Counted from the first letter of the stretch, positions 1-8,905 are shown. The stretch is DNA of 64,000 nucleotides from Crocinitomicaceae bacterium (GCA_028689775.1 JAQVCM010000009.1:112307-176306); one strand, 5' to 3'. The notes: generated by a model not told the origin, from the letters alone. Numbers and translations are program-made.

Positions 1-2
1 AT

Positions 3-131
3 TTTCAGCTCAATTTCTTAGAAAATCAGCATCGTTATTATACGGAAACGGCTCAAAACATTCGAGATTCAGGTAAGAAAATTAGAATTCAGACTTTGAA
101 AACTGAAAAAGAAGAATTGATAAATTCTTAA
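3..131 (+). CDS. C-terminal end of an unidentified protein (partial)
   Basis: An open frame enters from the left edge and runs 42 codons to a TAA at 129-131. The tail is polar and rich in Lys, Glu, Asn and Gln with no recognisable motif, so no function is proposed. It is convergent with the response-regulator gene to its right, and the two stop codons overlap in one TTAA at 128-131. Confidence 0.5.
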   Translation, partial: FQLNFLENQHRYYTETAQNIRDSGKKIRIQTLKTEKEELINS

Positions 132-802
132 TTATCCGAAGCGAATAAAAATTTATTGGGACTTATCAAATCCGTTTTCACGGCGTACATCACAATTCCA
201 GCAGTATTTTTTACACCCAATTTCGCCATGATGTTCTTGCGATGCGTGTTGATGGTGTGATTACTCAGAAATAAAGTTTCCGCAATCTGAGCGTTTGTTT
301 TCCCTTCTGCAATAAACACGATGATCTGATTTTCACGTTCGGATAATAAAACTGGTTCACAAGAAAACGATTCAAAATCGATGTCTTCCACGTTGATATG
401 CGCTCTCTGAATGGTTTCTAACAATTGACCACAAAAAAACTTATTTCCGTTTGCTGTTTCCTTTACCGAGTTGATGATTTCAGAAATGTCACAGTCTTTC
501 TTCACGTAACTCTTAACGCCACTTCTCAAGGCGTCAACCAAGGTCTGAGCACTTTGTTCTGGAGTGATTGCAACAAATTTCACATTTGGAAATTTAGAGA
601 TTACTTTGGGGATGATGTCGATGCTAAAGCCTGGCGAAGTATAATCAATGAGAACGATGTCTGTACCAAAATTAGCAACCAAAGAAAATAACACATCACT
701 AGAAGTTGCCTCTCCAACAATTTCTATATTGGATTCATTGTTGAGCACTGTGCGCATTCCAACTCGAACCAATTCGTTACTATCTGCTAAGATTATCTTC
801 AT
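128..802 (-). CDS. LuxR/NarL-family response regulator
   Basis: A 224-residue two-component transcription factor. Residues 1-118 form a receiver domain with an acidic pocket around Asp7, the likely phospho-acceptor Asp53 and the conserved Lys near residue 101. Residues about 150-215 are a LuxR-type helix-turn-helix, recognisable from LSERENQIIVFIAEG and the recognition-helix stretch NHTINTHRKNIMAKLGV. It would bind DNA when phosphorylated. No histidine kinase is visible beside it, although the truncated gene at the left edge could be related. The ATG start has a TATATTTG box 19 nt upstream, so it is probably monocistronic. Targets are unknown. Confidence 0.9.
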   Translation of the reverse strand: MKIILADSNELVRVGMRTVLNNESNIEIVGEATSSDVLFSLVANFGTDIVLIDYTSPGFSIDIIPKVISKFPNVKFVAITPEQSAQTLVDALRSGVKSYVKKDCDISEIINSVKETANGNKFFCGQLLETIQRAHINVEDIDFESFSCEPVLLSERENQIIVFIAEGKTNAQIAETLFLSNHTINTHRKNIMAKLGVKNTAGIVMYAVKTDLISPNKFLFASDN

Positions 803-821
803 TTAGAATGATTATAAACAA

Positions 822-829
822 CAAATATA
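822..829 (-). promoter_or_regulatory. -7 box (TATATTTG) of the response-regulator gene
   Basis: Read on the minus strand this matches the Bacteroidota -7 consensus TAnnTTTG and ends 19 nt before the ATG at 802. Confidence 0.5.
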
Positions 830-891
830 CAAAGTAATCAAAGAAACGCGTGAAATAATCCAATTTATATCAAAAATGAGTAAAAATAAGA

Positions 892-1812
892 TTAATAGCG
901 CATGTGTCTTTCCACTTTTTCAGGATAAATATCTTCGATAACCACCAAGATACCAGTCTCTTCAACAGCTCCAAACTCTTTGTTAATGGCAGTTCCAAAA
1001 GTTTTCATCGAATCAGAAAGATTCATGTAAATATTCACCAAAGGTGGAACAAACTCCCCTCTTTCGCGCACAAAACTATTCAAAACCTTAAAACCTTCTT
1101 TAAAGTTCAATCCCGCTAAGGAAGGGAAATCAGTAGGTTTTGATTCAATGATTAACGGCGAAATGGTTTCCATCAGACCTTCGGTATCTGGAAAATAATG
1201 TTGCATGAAATGCAGTAAAAAATCTCTCGATTCGCGGTTATAACTTGGATACATCGTTACTTTTCCGAAGAAATATTTCATTGCTGGATTCTCTTTCGAG
1301 ATTGCTCCTAGCCCATCCCAAATGTTATCCAAAGCAAAAAGTCCTTTTCGAGGATTTACGGATGGCTGAAAATTAGGTTGAACCCAACTTCTACCCAATT
1401 CAATGGTAAACGGTAAATATTCTTTAATAAATCGATCCGAAAAATCGAAATAATGATGCGTCGAAAGGTGAATTTCTCCCGTTTCCTGATCAATTGCGTC
1501 GTCGCAAAGCATATAGCGATACCCTCCAATAATTTCCTCATCCTCAGGTGACCAAACAATCAGTTGCTCGTAGCAAATCTCATTGGTATCATATTCATCT
1601 AAGTCCAAAGGCAAACCGGTTCCTCCGCCAGAAGCTCGAAAAGTAACTTCTCTCAAGCGTCCAATTTCCTGCACCACATTTGGTGCATTGTGCTGATTTA
1701 CAATGTATATTTCATTTTCACCTTTGCGCGTCGTTCGAACAAAACGTTCGGCTGATAATTCTTTCTTCAGAATTTCACGATCGATTGGGGCTATAATTGG
1801 AGCTTCGCTCAT
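892..1812 (-). CDS. glsB: GNAT-type N-acyltransferase, GlsB-like (glycine lipid synthesis, first step)
   Basis: A 306-residue protein of the OlsB/hemolysin-like GNAT group. Such enzymes transfer a 3-hydroxyacyl chain from ACP to an amino acid; in Bacteroides the adjacent pair GlsB/GlsA makes glycine lipids. Visible features are the acyl-pocket region around FRASGGGTGLPLDLDEYDTN and the segment IELGRSWVQP followed by LFALDNIWDGLGAI, typical of this group. It lies 4 nt after the PlsC-type gene in the same operon, which supports N- then O-acylation. The amino-acid substrate (glycine or another) is inferred from Bacteroidota homologues, not visible in the sequence. Confidence 0.72.
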   Translation of the reverse strand: MSEAPIIAPIDREILKKELSAERFVRTTRKGENEIYIVNQHNAPNVVQEIGRLREVTFRASGGGTGLPLDLDEYDTNEICYEQLIVWSPEDEEIIGGYRYMLCDDAIDQETGEIHLSTHHYFDFSDRFIKEYLPFTIELGRSWVQPNFQPSVNPRKGLFALDNIWDGLGAISKENPAMKYFFGKVTMYPSYNRESRDFLLHFMQHYFPDTEGLMETISPLIIESKPTDFPSLAGLNFKEGFKVLNSFVRERGEFVPPLVNIYMNLSDSMKTFGTAINKEFGAVEETGILVVIEDIYPEKVERHMRY

Positions 1813-1816
1813 AGTT

Positions 1817-2635
1817 TTATTTTTTAGCTAGTTCGTACACCTTTTCCTTGACCATAGCGGCTAATTTCCTGGTTGACTTGGTAGTATCTATATCTTGAAT
1901 GGGAATGGGTTCACCAATCTTAAAAGTAATTTTCACGTTGCGTTGTTTAAACAACTCGTTCACCAAATATAACATCTCAAAATTAACTTTGATGCCTAAA
2001 AACTTTCTAAGGTTTGCAAGTCTATAGAAAAAATTGGACAATTTCCCGTCGATGTATATTGGAATGATTGGATTTTGATGTTTGATCGATAAATCAATGA
2101 ACATTTTTTTCCATTCTAAATCAAGTACTTCGCCTTTTACTTTTCGGCTGACTAATCCGGCAGGAAAAACACCGACGAGGTTGTTTGAATCAAATACGTC
2201 ATCAATCATTTTCAAGGTATTGACGTTGAGTTTCCCGTGTTTATTTACACCGACAAACATGTTTTCCATGCTTTTTAAATTCAGCAACAAGTCGTTGACG
2301 ATAAACTTAATATCCGTTCTTTTCTCCTTCAAAGCATCTACCAATGCAATTGCATCCATTCCACCCAAAGGATGATTCATCGCAAGCGTTGCGCCGCCTT
2401 CCAAAGGAATGTTTTCAATTCCTTCTACCGCTATTTGAATGTTGAAATGTTCCATGATTCCCTCACAAAAATCAACACCTTTGGCGTCTTTGTATTTTTC
2501 AATGATTGCGTTGACTTCATCTTGATGAAAGATTTTTTCAAGATATCGAATCACAAATCCAGGGAGCCAATTCAACAACTTTGGATTTTTACTTCGTATT
2601 AAATCTCTTACATTTATAAAATCTTTTTCCTTCAT
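1817..2635 (-). CDS. glsA: PlsC-type O-acyltransferase, GlsA-like
   Basis: A 272-residue 1-acylglycerol-3-phosphate acyltransferase-fold protein at the inner membrane, predicted to O-acylate the N-acyl amino acid made by the downstream GNAT. The catalytic block reads NHPLGGMD with His88 and Asp94, giving H-x5-D rather than the textbook H-x4-D. The substrate block FPAGLVSRK near residue 157 replaces FPEGTRS. Both variants recall the GlsA/OlsA-like Bacteroidota group more than housekeeping PlsC. It is first in a two-gene operon and has a TATCTTTG box 43 nt upstream of its ATG. Confidence 0.75.
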   Translation of the reverse strand: MKEKDFINVRDLIRSKNPKLLNWLPGFVIRYLEKIFHQDEVNAIIEKYKDAKGVDFCEGIMEHFNIQIAVEGIENIPLEGGATLAMNHPLGGMDAIALVDALKEKRTDIKFIVNDLLLNLKSMENMFVGVNKHGKLNVNTLKMIDDVFDSNNLVGVFPAGLVSRKVKGEVLDLEWKKMFIDLSIKHQNPIIPIYIDGKLSNFFYRLANLRKFLGIKVNFEMLYLVNELFKQRNVKITFKIGEPIPIQDIDTTKSTRKLAAMVKEKVYELAKK

Positions 2636-2678
2636 AAGTCTCTAAAAGTACTGAAAAGACAGTCTTAATTTATTAAAA

Positions 2679-2686
2679 CAAAGATA
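2679..2686 (-). promoter_or_regulatory. -7 box (TATCTTTG) of the glsA-glsB operon
   Basis: Minus-strand match to TAnnTTTG, 43 nt upstream of the PlsC-type gene and directed into it. Confidence 0.45.
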
Positions 2687-2717
2687 ATTTTTTTAAATTC
2701 ATTTCTCAAAGCTTTAC

Positions 2718-2747
2718 TTGGATTATCTCTCTTTTAGGATAATCCAA
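2718..2747. repeat. Inverted repeat between the radical SAM gene and the glsA operon
   Basis: A perfect 10-bp stem, TTGGATTATC at 2718-2727 and GATAATCCAA at 2738-2747, with a 10-nt loop. It lies downstream of the radical SAM gene (stop at 2798) and upstream of the glsA promoter. It may end the radical SAM transcript, but no T-run follows on the minus strand, so an operator or mRNA-stabilising hairpin is equally possible. Confidence 0.45.
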
Positions 2748-2797
2748 CGGTGTAAAACGTGTATTTTAATTCAAAAAAAATAGTTGACTATCAAAAA

Positions 2798-3817
2798 TCA
2801 AACCCAAACTTTTGAACCTTCTGAACAATTTCTGCAAATGTCTATTTGATTTCGTCCCGTAAGAATAGCCAATCGAAAAGCTTGATATTTGGGCGATTTC
2901 CAGATTCGAGTAAAATCTTCTTTTACAGCCGAACCGAGCACATACGAAGCGTCTTTGTCAAAACAACACGGAACAATGTTGGCATCCCAAGTAATGACAC
3001 AGGAAGACCACATTCGCCAGCAATGATTTCCCGTCGGATATTTTAATTGATACGTGCCATCTGCTTTCCGCTTGTAGCGCGAATACTTTTCATTCTCGGG
3101 AATCAAGCGATTTCCTTTCTCAAAATTATAAATTTGAGCTGATTTTAAACGCACTTCATCAATTCCCAATTCATTCGCCAATTCAAAAACTTCGGGAATT
3201 TCATGTTCATTGGGCTTCACCACCAAAAATTGAAAAATCAAATGTGGCGTGGAAGATTTCGCCCGCTTCTTTGCTTCTACCATCAGCTTTGCTCCCGCAA
3301 TTACTTGACTCAGTTTTCCATTTACGCGGTAACTTTCGTATGTTTTCTGAGTCAATCCATCAATGGAAATAATCAAGCGATCGAGTCCAGAATTCACAAT
3401 CTCATCTGCTTTCTGCGGATTTAAAAAATGTGCATTGGTAGAAGTTGCGGTGTAAATCTTGTGTTTTTTTGCTTCTCTAATCAATTCTAAAAACTGCGGA
3501 TGTAAAAACGGTTCTCCTTGGAAATAATAATTAATGTAAAACAATTGCTTCCCAAGCGTTTTCATCAAATCTTGGTTGACTTTTAAATCAATTTTCCCAG
3601 TTGGTCGCGAGAATTGTTTCAATCCACTTGGACATTCCGGACAAGCCAAATTACAAGCGGTTGTTGGTTCGATGCTCACTGTAAAAGGCAAACCAAAAAG
3701 GATGCTTTTTTTGGTAATGCGAGACAAAGTATACGAAATTTGAAGCAACATTAAATTCCAAACTCTTCGAAGTGTGAGGTGTTGAATGATGTTTACGTTA
3801 TCTTTGAATGTTCCCAT
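2798..3817 (-). CDS. Radical SAM protein with SPASM-like C-terminal cysteines
   Basis: A 339-residue radical SAM enzyme. The [4Fe-4S] motif CNLACPEC places cysteines at 55, 59 and 62 (C-x3-C-x2-C), followed by a typical SAM-domain TIM-barrel (YFQGEPFLHPQF, STNAHFLN, ISIDGLTQKTYESYR). The C-terminal third has a SPASM-like set of cysteines, CWRMWSSC, then VPCCFDK, then CRNCSEG, for auxiliary clusters. SPASM proteins modify peptides or proteins or mature cofactors; no precursor peptide is recognisable nearby, so the substrate is unknown. It appears monocistronic. Confidence 0.88.
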   Translation of the reverse strand: MGTFKDNVNIIQHLTLRRVWNLMLLQISYTLSRITKKSILFGLPFTVSIEPTTACNLACPECPSGLKQFSRPTGKIDLKVNQDLMKTLGKQLFYINYYFQGEPFLHPQFLELIREAKKHKIYTATSTNAHFLNPQKADEIVNSGLDRLIISIDGLTQKTYESYRVNGKLSQVIAGAKLMVEAKKRAKSSTPHLIFQFLVVKPNEHEIPEVFELANELGIDEVRLKSAQIYNFEKGNRLIPENEKYSRYKRKADGTYQLKYPTGNHCWRMWSSCVITWDANIVPCCFDKDASYVLGSAVKEDFTRIWKSPKYQAFRLAILTGRNQIDICRNCSEGSKVWV

Positions 3818-3834
3818 TAGGGTTCAAAAGTAAA

Positions 3835-3842
3835 CAATTAAG
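3835..3842 (-). promoter_or_regulatory. -7 box (TACTTTTG) of the radical SAM gene
   Basis: Minus-strand match to TAnnTTTG, 17 nt upstream of the ATG at 3817. Confidence 0.45.
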
Positions 3843-3926
3843 TTTGTTTTGAAAGGTGACAAATGGAATTTAAGAAATGTTTGATTGATTAGAATTTGAT
3901 GTATATGCGTGATGCGCAGGTGTTTT

Positions 3927-4115
3927 CCCGTTAGCCAAAGCGAACGGGGAATTTGGAGTGGTTTTTATTAATGATAGGACTATCGTCCTATCGTAATATA
4001 TGGAGTCCCTTCAGATACTATGAAAAAATCCTGAAGGGACGACATACGTTCAAGATGGATATAAGTCCATCCATTAACGAACGCCACCACGCTACTCGCC
4101 AGCCTTCGGCTGGCG
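3927..4115. repeat. Gene-free stretch with five consecutive hairpin-forming palindromes
   Basis: The 556-nt gap between the radical SAM gene and transketolase has no convincing gene. It holds five inverted repeats within 190 bp. Stems are CCCGTT/AACGGG (3927-3932/3943-3948), GATAGGAC/GTCCTATC (3973-3980/3985-3992), GTCCCTTCAG/CTGAAGGGAC (4005-4014/4031-4040), GATGGA/TCCATC (4054-4059/4066-4071) and CGCCAGCC/GGCTGGCG (4097-4104/4108-4115). Local GC is higher than the surrounding spacer. A 100-codon ORF spanning it is probably accidental. It may be a decayed or dispersed REP-like element. Confidence 0.6.
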
Positions 4116-4340
4116 GAATCTACGATATACTTCACGCGAGAACTTCACCTATCGACGTATCTGAAATCGAAAGCCCAAAGACCTTCCGCACCGCGAAAAA
4201 AGAGAGAATAAATACAGATATTTTTAACTCAAAGCTTAATCCTTCTAAGATCTAAAAACCCGCTATCATTTATGTTTAAAACTTTTAATATCTCCTCTCT
4301 TAAATTTCAATTTCCAAACCCAAAAACCAATTAAAATCAC

Positions 4341-4348
4341 TAAATTTG
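4341..4348 (+). promoter_or_regulatory. -7 box (TAAATTTG) upstream of transketolase
   Basis: Matches TAnnTTTG and ends 25 nt before the ATG of the transketolase N-terminal subunit. Confidence 0.45.
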
Positions 4349-4373
4349 CCGTTCAAATAACGATCGTAGATTT

Positions 4374-5216
4374 ATGGATACTTTAGAACTAAAAAAAATT
4401 GCTTCACAAGTTAGAAGAGATATTGTCCGAATGGTTTCAGCTGTTAATTCAGGTCACCCAGGTGGATCTTTAGGCTGTGCAGACTTTCTAACTGTGCTTT
4501 ATTTTGATACGATGAAACACAATCCATCTAATTTTCAAATGGATGCACCGAATGAAGATGTCTTCTATTTATCCAACGGTCACATCTCTCCAGTTTTGTA
4601 CAGTGTTTTGGCTCGTAACGGATATTTTCCAGTTGCAGAATTGGCAACTTTCCGCAAGATAAACTCTCGTTTACAAGGTCACCCGAGTCCAGATAAAAAC
4701 TTACCTGGAATTCGAATGGCGTCTGGTTCTCTCGGTCAAGGACTTTCCGTTGCACTTGGAACAGCACAAGCGAAAAAATTAAACAACGATCCGTCAATCG
4801 TTTATACACTTCACGGAGATGGTGAATTGCAAGAAGGACAGATTTGGGAAGCAGCTTTGTATGCAGCAGCAAATAAAGTAGATAATGTGATTTCTACAAT
4901 CGATTACAACGGAAGACAAATTGACGGTGACTTAGACGATGTTCTTTCCTTAGGTAACCTGAAAGGAAAATGGCTCGCTTTTGGTTGGGAAGTTTTGGAA
5001 ATGGATGGTCACAACATCGACGAAATTAAAAAAACCTTGGCGGAAGCAAAAGCATTGACCGGAAAAGGGAAACCAATCATGATCATCATGGCAACTGAAA
5101 TGGGTCAAGGTGTAGATTACATGATGGGGTCTCACAAATGGCACGGTGTTGCACCAAATCCAGAGCAATTAGTAAATGCATTGGGTCAACTGGAAGAAAC
5201 ATTAGGCGATTACTAA
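4374..5216 (+). CDS. tktA: Transketolase, N-terminal (TPP-binding) subunit
   Basis: A 280-residue protein covering the thiamine-diphosphate-binding half of transketolase, which transfers two-carbon units between sugar phosphates in the pentose phosphate pathway. Visible are SGHPGGSLGCADFL, SGSLGQGLSVALG and the TPP/Mg motif starting GDGELQEGQIWEA (residues 148-160) ending with Asn at 179. The other half of the enzyme is encoded at 6618-7574. Split transketolases are common in Bacteroidota and in other lineages, but the halves are usually adjacent; here a vWA gene sits between them. The start is the ATG after the TAAATTTG box. Confidence 0.93.
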   Translation: MDTLELKKIASQVRRDIVRMVSAVNSGHPGGSLGCADFLTVLYFDTMKHNPSNFQMDAPNEDVFYLSNGHISPVLYSVLARNGYFPVAELATFRKINSRLQGHPSPDKNLPGIRMASGSLGQGLSVALGTAQAKKLNNDPSIVYTLHGDGELQEGQIWEAALYAAANKVDNVISTIDYNGRQIDGDLDDVLSLGNLKGKWLAFGWEVLEMDGHNIDEIKKTLAEAKALTGKGKPIMIIMATEMGQGVDYMMGSHKWHGVAPNPEQLVNALGQLEETLGDY

Positions 5217-5242
5217 ATTTCATTTTAAGTCTTAAGAATCAA

Positions 5243-6598
5243 TTGAAAAAAATTTCCTTCATATTTGTTTTTCTTTTCTCGATTTCATTTAGTTGGAGTC
5301 AAGAGAAATTAACTCGAATTTTATTTGTACTCGATGCTTCCAACAGTATGAATGCCAAATGGGATGGAAATCAAACGAGACTTGAAGCTGCCAAAGAATT
5401 ATTGAGTAAAGCGGTTGATAGTTTAAAAGGAACGGCAAATTTGGAATTGGCATTGCGTGTTTACGGTCATCAGACTTTAGTAACTGCAACCTATCAAGAT
5501 TGTTCGGATACCAAACTAGAAATTCCTTTTGGTCCCAATCAATACGATGCGATTAAATTTCGAATCAGAGGACTTCAAGCAAAAGGAACTACGCCAATTG
5601 CCAGGTCGCTTGAAGCATCAGCTGGTGATTTTCCAGACATGAACTCTCGAAACATCATCATTTTAATTACCGATGGTTTGGAGGCTTGTGATGGTGATCC
5701 GTGTGTGATTGCCAAGAAATTGAAAGATAAAAACATCAACGTAACTCCTTTTGTAATTGGTTTGGGATTGGATTTATCGTATTTGGATAAATTTAGATGC
5801 ATCGGTGAATATTCTGAAGCAGAAACTAAAACTCAATTCGATAAAGTGTTGAACAAAATCATCAATAAATCGTTGACCAACAGCACGACACAAATTAATT
5901 TGAACAACATTGTTGGGAAACCTTTGGAAACTGATGTAACGCTTTTCTTGTACGAAGCGGGAACAACTAAAATAAAGTACACGTTCATGCATACCTTGAA
6001 CGACAAAGGAAATCCAGATACCTTGAACATTAATACCATTTATAAATACGACATGTTGGTAAACACCATTCCTCCAGTTTGGAAGAAAAACATTGAGATT
6101 TATAAAAACAAACACAATGTCATCGAAGCAGATGTTCCGCAGGGATTCTTGAAAGTAAAAACAGCAACTACTTCTCGCTTCGTCATTGACACGAGGATCA
6201 TGCAATCCGGGTCAGGAACGACCTTGAATGTGCAACAAATTAACAGTACCGATAAATACATTGTTGGCAAATACGATTTGGAGATTTTAACGTTGCCACG
6301 TATTTATCAAACCATCGAAATCAATCAAAGTGCACTTACCAACATCGATGTTCCGGTTCCGGGAATCCTAAATTACAAAACTTCTGCGCCAATTGCAGGA
6401 CAAATTTTCGTCGCAAAGGAAAATGGAACATGGGAATGGGTTTGCAACTTGGACAATACTACTTTATCAGGAACTTGGATTTTACTTCCAGGAACGTATA
6501 AAATTGTATACCGTCAACTGCGATTGAAATCAACAGATTACACGTATGAGAAGGAATTTAAAATCTTCTCAAACAGAACCATGAGTGTTAATATATAG
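5243..6598 (+). CDS. Secreted von Willebrand factor A-domain protein
   Basis: A vWA protein with the MIDAS signature DASNS (residues 31-35), a later conserved Thr in TTPIARS and the Asp of ITDGLEACDG, so it should bind a divalent metal and probably a protein ligand. The first 19 residues after the proposed TTG start (5243) form a signal peptide ending FSWSQ. An upstream ATG at 5138 is possible but would read 79 nt of the transketolase gene out of frame and hide the signal peptide. After the vWA domain (to about residue 200) come some 250 residues of beta-rich, unassigned sequence. It lies 26 nt after one transketolase half and 19 nt before the other, so co-transcription is likely. Confidence 0.78.
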   Translation: MKKISFIFVFLFSISFSWSQEKLTRILFVLDASNSMNAKWDGNQTRLEAAKELLSKAVDSLKGTANLELALRVYGHQTLVTATYQDCSDTKLEIPFGPNQYDAIKFRIRGLQAKGTTPIARSLEASAGDFPDMNSRNIIILITDGLEACDGDPCVIAKKLKDKNINVTPFVIGLGLDLSYLDKFRCIGEYSEAETKTQFDKVLNKIINKSLTNSTTQINLNNIVGKPLETDVTLFLYEAGTTKIKYTFMHTLNDKGNPDTLNINTIYKYDMLVNTIPPVWKKNIEIYKNKHNVIEADVPQGFLKVKTATTSRFVIDTRIMQSGSGTTLNVQQINSTDKYIVGKYDLEILTLPRIYQTIEINQSALTNIDVPVPGILNYKTSAPIAGQIFVAKENGTWEWVCNLDNTTLSGTWILLPGTYKIVYRQLRLKSTDYTYEKEFKIFSNRTMSVNI

Positions 6599-6617
6599 AA
6601 CTTAAATAAACAGACAA

Positions 6618-7574
6618 ATGATTGAATTTGAAATTTTCGGAAATAAAGATACTCGTTCAGGTTTCGGCGAGGGTTTGAGACAATTGGGTGAGAAAAATCC
6701 AAACGTAGTAGCACTTTGTGCAGATTTGACAGGATCTTTGAAAATGGATGCATTCAAGGATGAAAATCCAGATCGTTTCTTTCAGGTTGGTATTGCAGAA
6801 GCAAACATGATTGGAATGGCTGCGGGAATGACTGTTGGTGGAAAAATTCCATTTACAGGTACTTTCGCCAATTTCTCAACAGGTCGTGTTTATGATCAAA
6901 TCCGTCAGTCGGTTGCTTACTCGAACAAAAACGTGAAGATTTGTGCTTCTCACGCTGGTTTAACCTTGGGTGAAGACGGTGCAACACACCAGATTTTGGA
7001 AGACATTGGAATGATGAAAATGCTTCCAAACATGTGCGTTATTGTTCCATGTGACTACGAGCAAACACGTCAAGCAACCCTTGCAATTGCAGATTATGTT
7101 GGACCAGTTTACTTGCGTTTTGGAAGACCGGTAATGCCGATTATCACGCCAGAAACTGCGAAATTCGAAATCGGTAAAGCGGATGTCTTAATCGAAGGAA
7201 CGGATGTAACGATTATCGCTTGTGGACACTTGGTTTGGAAATCAATCGAAGCTGCACAAAAACTAGAGGCACAAGGTATTTCAGTTGAATTAATCAACAT
7301 GCACACGATCAAACCTTTGGATGTAAATGCAATTTTGAAATCTGTTCAAAAAACAGGTTGTGTTGTGACTGCGGAAGAACACATGATCCATGGTGGTTTG
7401 GGCGATTCAGTAGCTCAAGTATTGATTCAAAACTTCCTAGCACCACAAGAATACGTTGGTGTAAACGATACGTTTGGAGAAAGTGGAAATCCAATGGAAT
7501 TGATGACGAAATACGGAATCGATACCGACAATGTGGTTGAAGCAGCTTTGAAAGCGATCAAAAGAAAAAAATAA
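6618..7574 (+). CDS. tktB: Transketolase, C-terminal subunit
   Basis: A 318-residue protein holding the pyrimidine-binding and C-terminal domains of transketolase. It shows [14 protein letters not shown] with the catalytic Glu that activates [18 protein letters not shown], and the C-terminal domain with [19 protein letters not shown]. It must pair with the N-terminal subunit encoded 1.4 kb upstream to form an active site. It is followed by a strong intrinsic terminator, which closes the three-gene unit. Confidence 0.93.
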   Translation: MIEFEIFGNKDTRSGFGEGLRQLGEKNPNVVALCADLTGSLKMDAFKDENPDRFFQVGIAEANMIGMAAGMTVGGKIPFTGTFANFSTGRVYDQIRQSVAYSNKNVKICASHAGLTLGEDGATHQILEDIGMMKMLPNMCVIVPCDYEQTRQATLAIADYVGPVYLRFGRPVMPIITPETAKFEIGKADVLIEGTDVTIIACGHLVWKSIEAAQKLEAQGISVELINMHTIKPLDVNAILKSVQKTGCVVTAEEHMIHGGLGDSVAQVLIQNFLAPQEYVGVNDTFGESGNPMELMTKYGIDTDNVVEAALKAIKRKK

Positions 7575-7591
7575 TATTATTTTGACATACT

Positions 7592-7626
7592 AAAATCAGA
7601 AGGCTTGTGTTTTCTGATTTTTTTTT
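7592..7626 (+). terminator. Rho-independent terminator after the transketolase operon
   Basis: A 10-bp stem AAAATCAGAA/TTCTGATTTT (7592-7601/7612-7621) with a 10-nt loop, running into a T-tract. A GTG at 7607 that would extend the next gene lies inside the loop and is therefore rejected as its start. Confidence 0.85.
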
Positions 7627-7636
7627 ACCCTCAAAA

Positions 7637-8824
7637 ATGGAAAACAAAGAATCTTTTCTAAATCAACTCGGACAAACCAATCCGTTCCCATATTTGATTG
7701 ACGTAGCAAGCGCTGAAGGTCTGTACATTTACGACAAAAGTGGCAAACGTTACATGGACATGATTGCGGGTGTTGCGGTAAACAACATCGGAAATCGCCA
7801 TCCAAAAGTTGTAGCTGCGATCAAAAAACAAGTGGACGAATTTTTACATGTCATGGTTTATGGCGAATTTATTCAGGATAGCACCTTGGCATTTGCGCAG
7901 AAATTGACTTCTTTACTTCCATCCTCATTGAATTGTGTTTATCCTGTCAATTCAGGAACAGAAGCCAACGAAGCAGCTTTGAAATTGGTGAAACGCGTTA
8001 CCGGAAGAACCGAATTGGTTTCATTTCGCGGTTCGTATCACGGAAGTACGCACGGTTCGATGAGTGTTTCGGGTAATGAAGTGAAGAAAATTAGTTTTAG
8101 ACCTTTACTGCCCGATGTTCGCTTTTTGAAACACAATTCCATTCCTGATTTAAGTCAGATCACTGAGAAAACGGCTGGCGTGATCTTGGAAACCATTCAA
8201 GGCGATGCCGGAGTTCGACAATCGACACCCGAATTTTTAAGAGCACTTCGCGCACGTTGCACCGAGGTTGGAGCTTTGTTAATCTTTGATGAAATTCAAT
8301 GTGGACTTGGAAGAGCAGGAAAAATGTTCGCTTTTGAAATCAGTGGAGTTATTCCAGATGTTTTGACATTAGGAAAAGCATTGGGTGGCGGATTGCCGAT
8401 TGGCGCCTTGGTTTCTTCGCAAGAAAACTTGGATCAATTTACGTACAATCCGATGTTGGGTCACATCACTACTTTTGGCGGAAATCCAGTCATATCTGCT
8501 GCTGCGAATGCTTTTTTGGAAGTGATGACAGATGAAATTGACTTGAACGAAGTAGATGAAATTGGTCAATTGCTGGTTGATATGCTGAAAAACGAACCCG
8601 AAATTCAAGAAATTCGTCGCGTGGGAATGATGTTCGCTTTTGACATGGAATCGTTTGAACGCGTTGAGAAAGTGGTCAAACGTTGTTTGGAAAATGGCTT
8701 GATTAGCTTTTGGTTTTTATCACATCCCAATAGTTTTAGGTTATCGCCGTCGTTGAATATTACGAAGGAGCAGATGGTTGAAGCTGGGAAAATTATTTTG
8801 GATGCGATTCGTGGGACGAGGTAG
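7637..8824 (+). CDS. Class III PLP-dependent aminotransferase (acetylornithine/ornithine aminotransferase-like)
   Basis: A 395-residue fold-type I aminotransferase. The PLP lysine is in LTLGKALGGGLPIG (Lys247) and the ring-contacting Asp in IFDEIQCGLGR (Asp218); SGTEANEAALKL binds the phosphate. Class III enzymes use acetylornithine, ornithine, 4-aminobutyrate or lysine, and the exact substrate cannot be read here; no arginine genes are nearby. The ATG at 7637 is preferred over an upstream GTG, which falls in the transketolase terminator. Confidence 0.85.
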   Translation: MENKESFLNQLGQTNPFPYLIDVASAEGLYIYDKSGKRYMDMIAGVAVNNIGNRHPKVVAAIKKQVDEFLHVMVYGEFIQDSTLAFAQKLTSLLPSSLNCVYPVNSGTEANEAALKLVKRVTGRTELVSFRGSYHGSTHGSMSVSGNEVKKISFRPLLPDVRFLKHNSIPDLSQITEKTAGVILETIQGDAGVRQSTPEFLRALRARCTEVGALLIFDEIQCGLGRAGKMFAFEISGVIPDVLTLGKALGGGLPIGALVSSQENLDQFTYNPMLGHITTFGGNPVISAAANAFLEVMTDEIDLNEVDEIGQLLVDMLKNEPEIQEIRRVGMMFAFDMESFERVEKVVKRCLENGLISFWFLSHPNSFRLSPSLNITKEQMVEAGKIILDAIRGTR

Positions 8825-8881
8825 TATTAGCTTGAATTATTTCACCAACTATCGTGGATGTTTTTTTGTTTTATAATATTG

Positions 8882-8889
8882 TATCTTTG
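8882..8889 (+). promoter_or_regulatory. -7 box (TATCTTTG) of the toxin-antitoxin locus
   Basis: Matches TAnnTTTG, ending 16 nt before the antitoxin ATG. Confidence 0.5.
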
Positions 8890-8905
8890 AATAAAATCAA
8901 ACGAC

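Noticed and set aside
3953..4255. 100-codon ORF in the hairpin-rich spacer
   Set aside because: It spans several palindromes, has no signal, motif or promoter, and its predicted protein reads like translated non-coding DNA.
5138..5242. Upstream extension of the vWA gene
   Set aside because: It reads the end of transketolase out of frame and would bury the signal peptide; TTG at 5243 is preferred.
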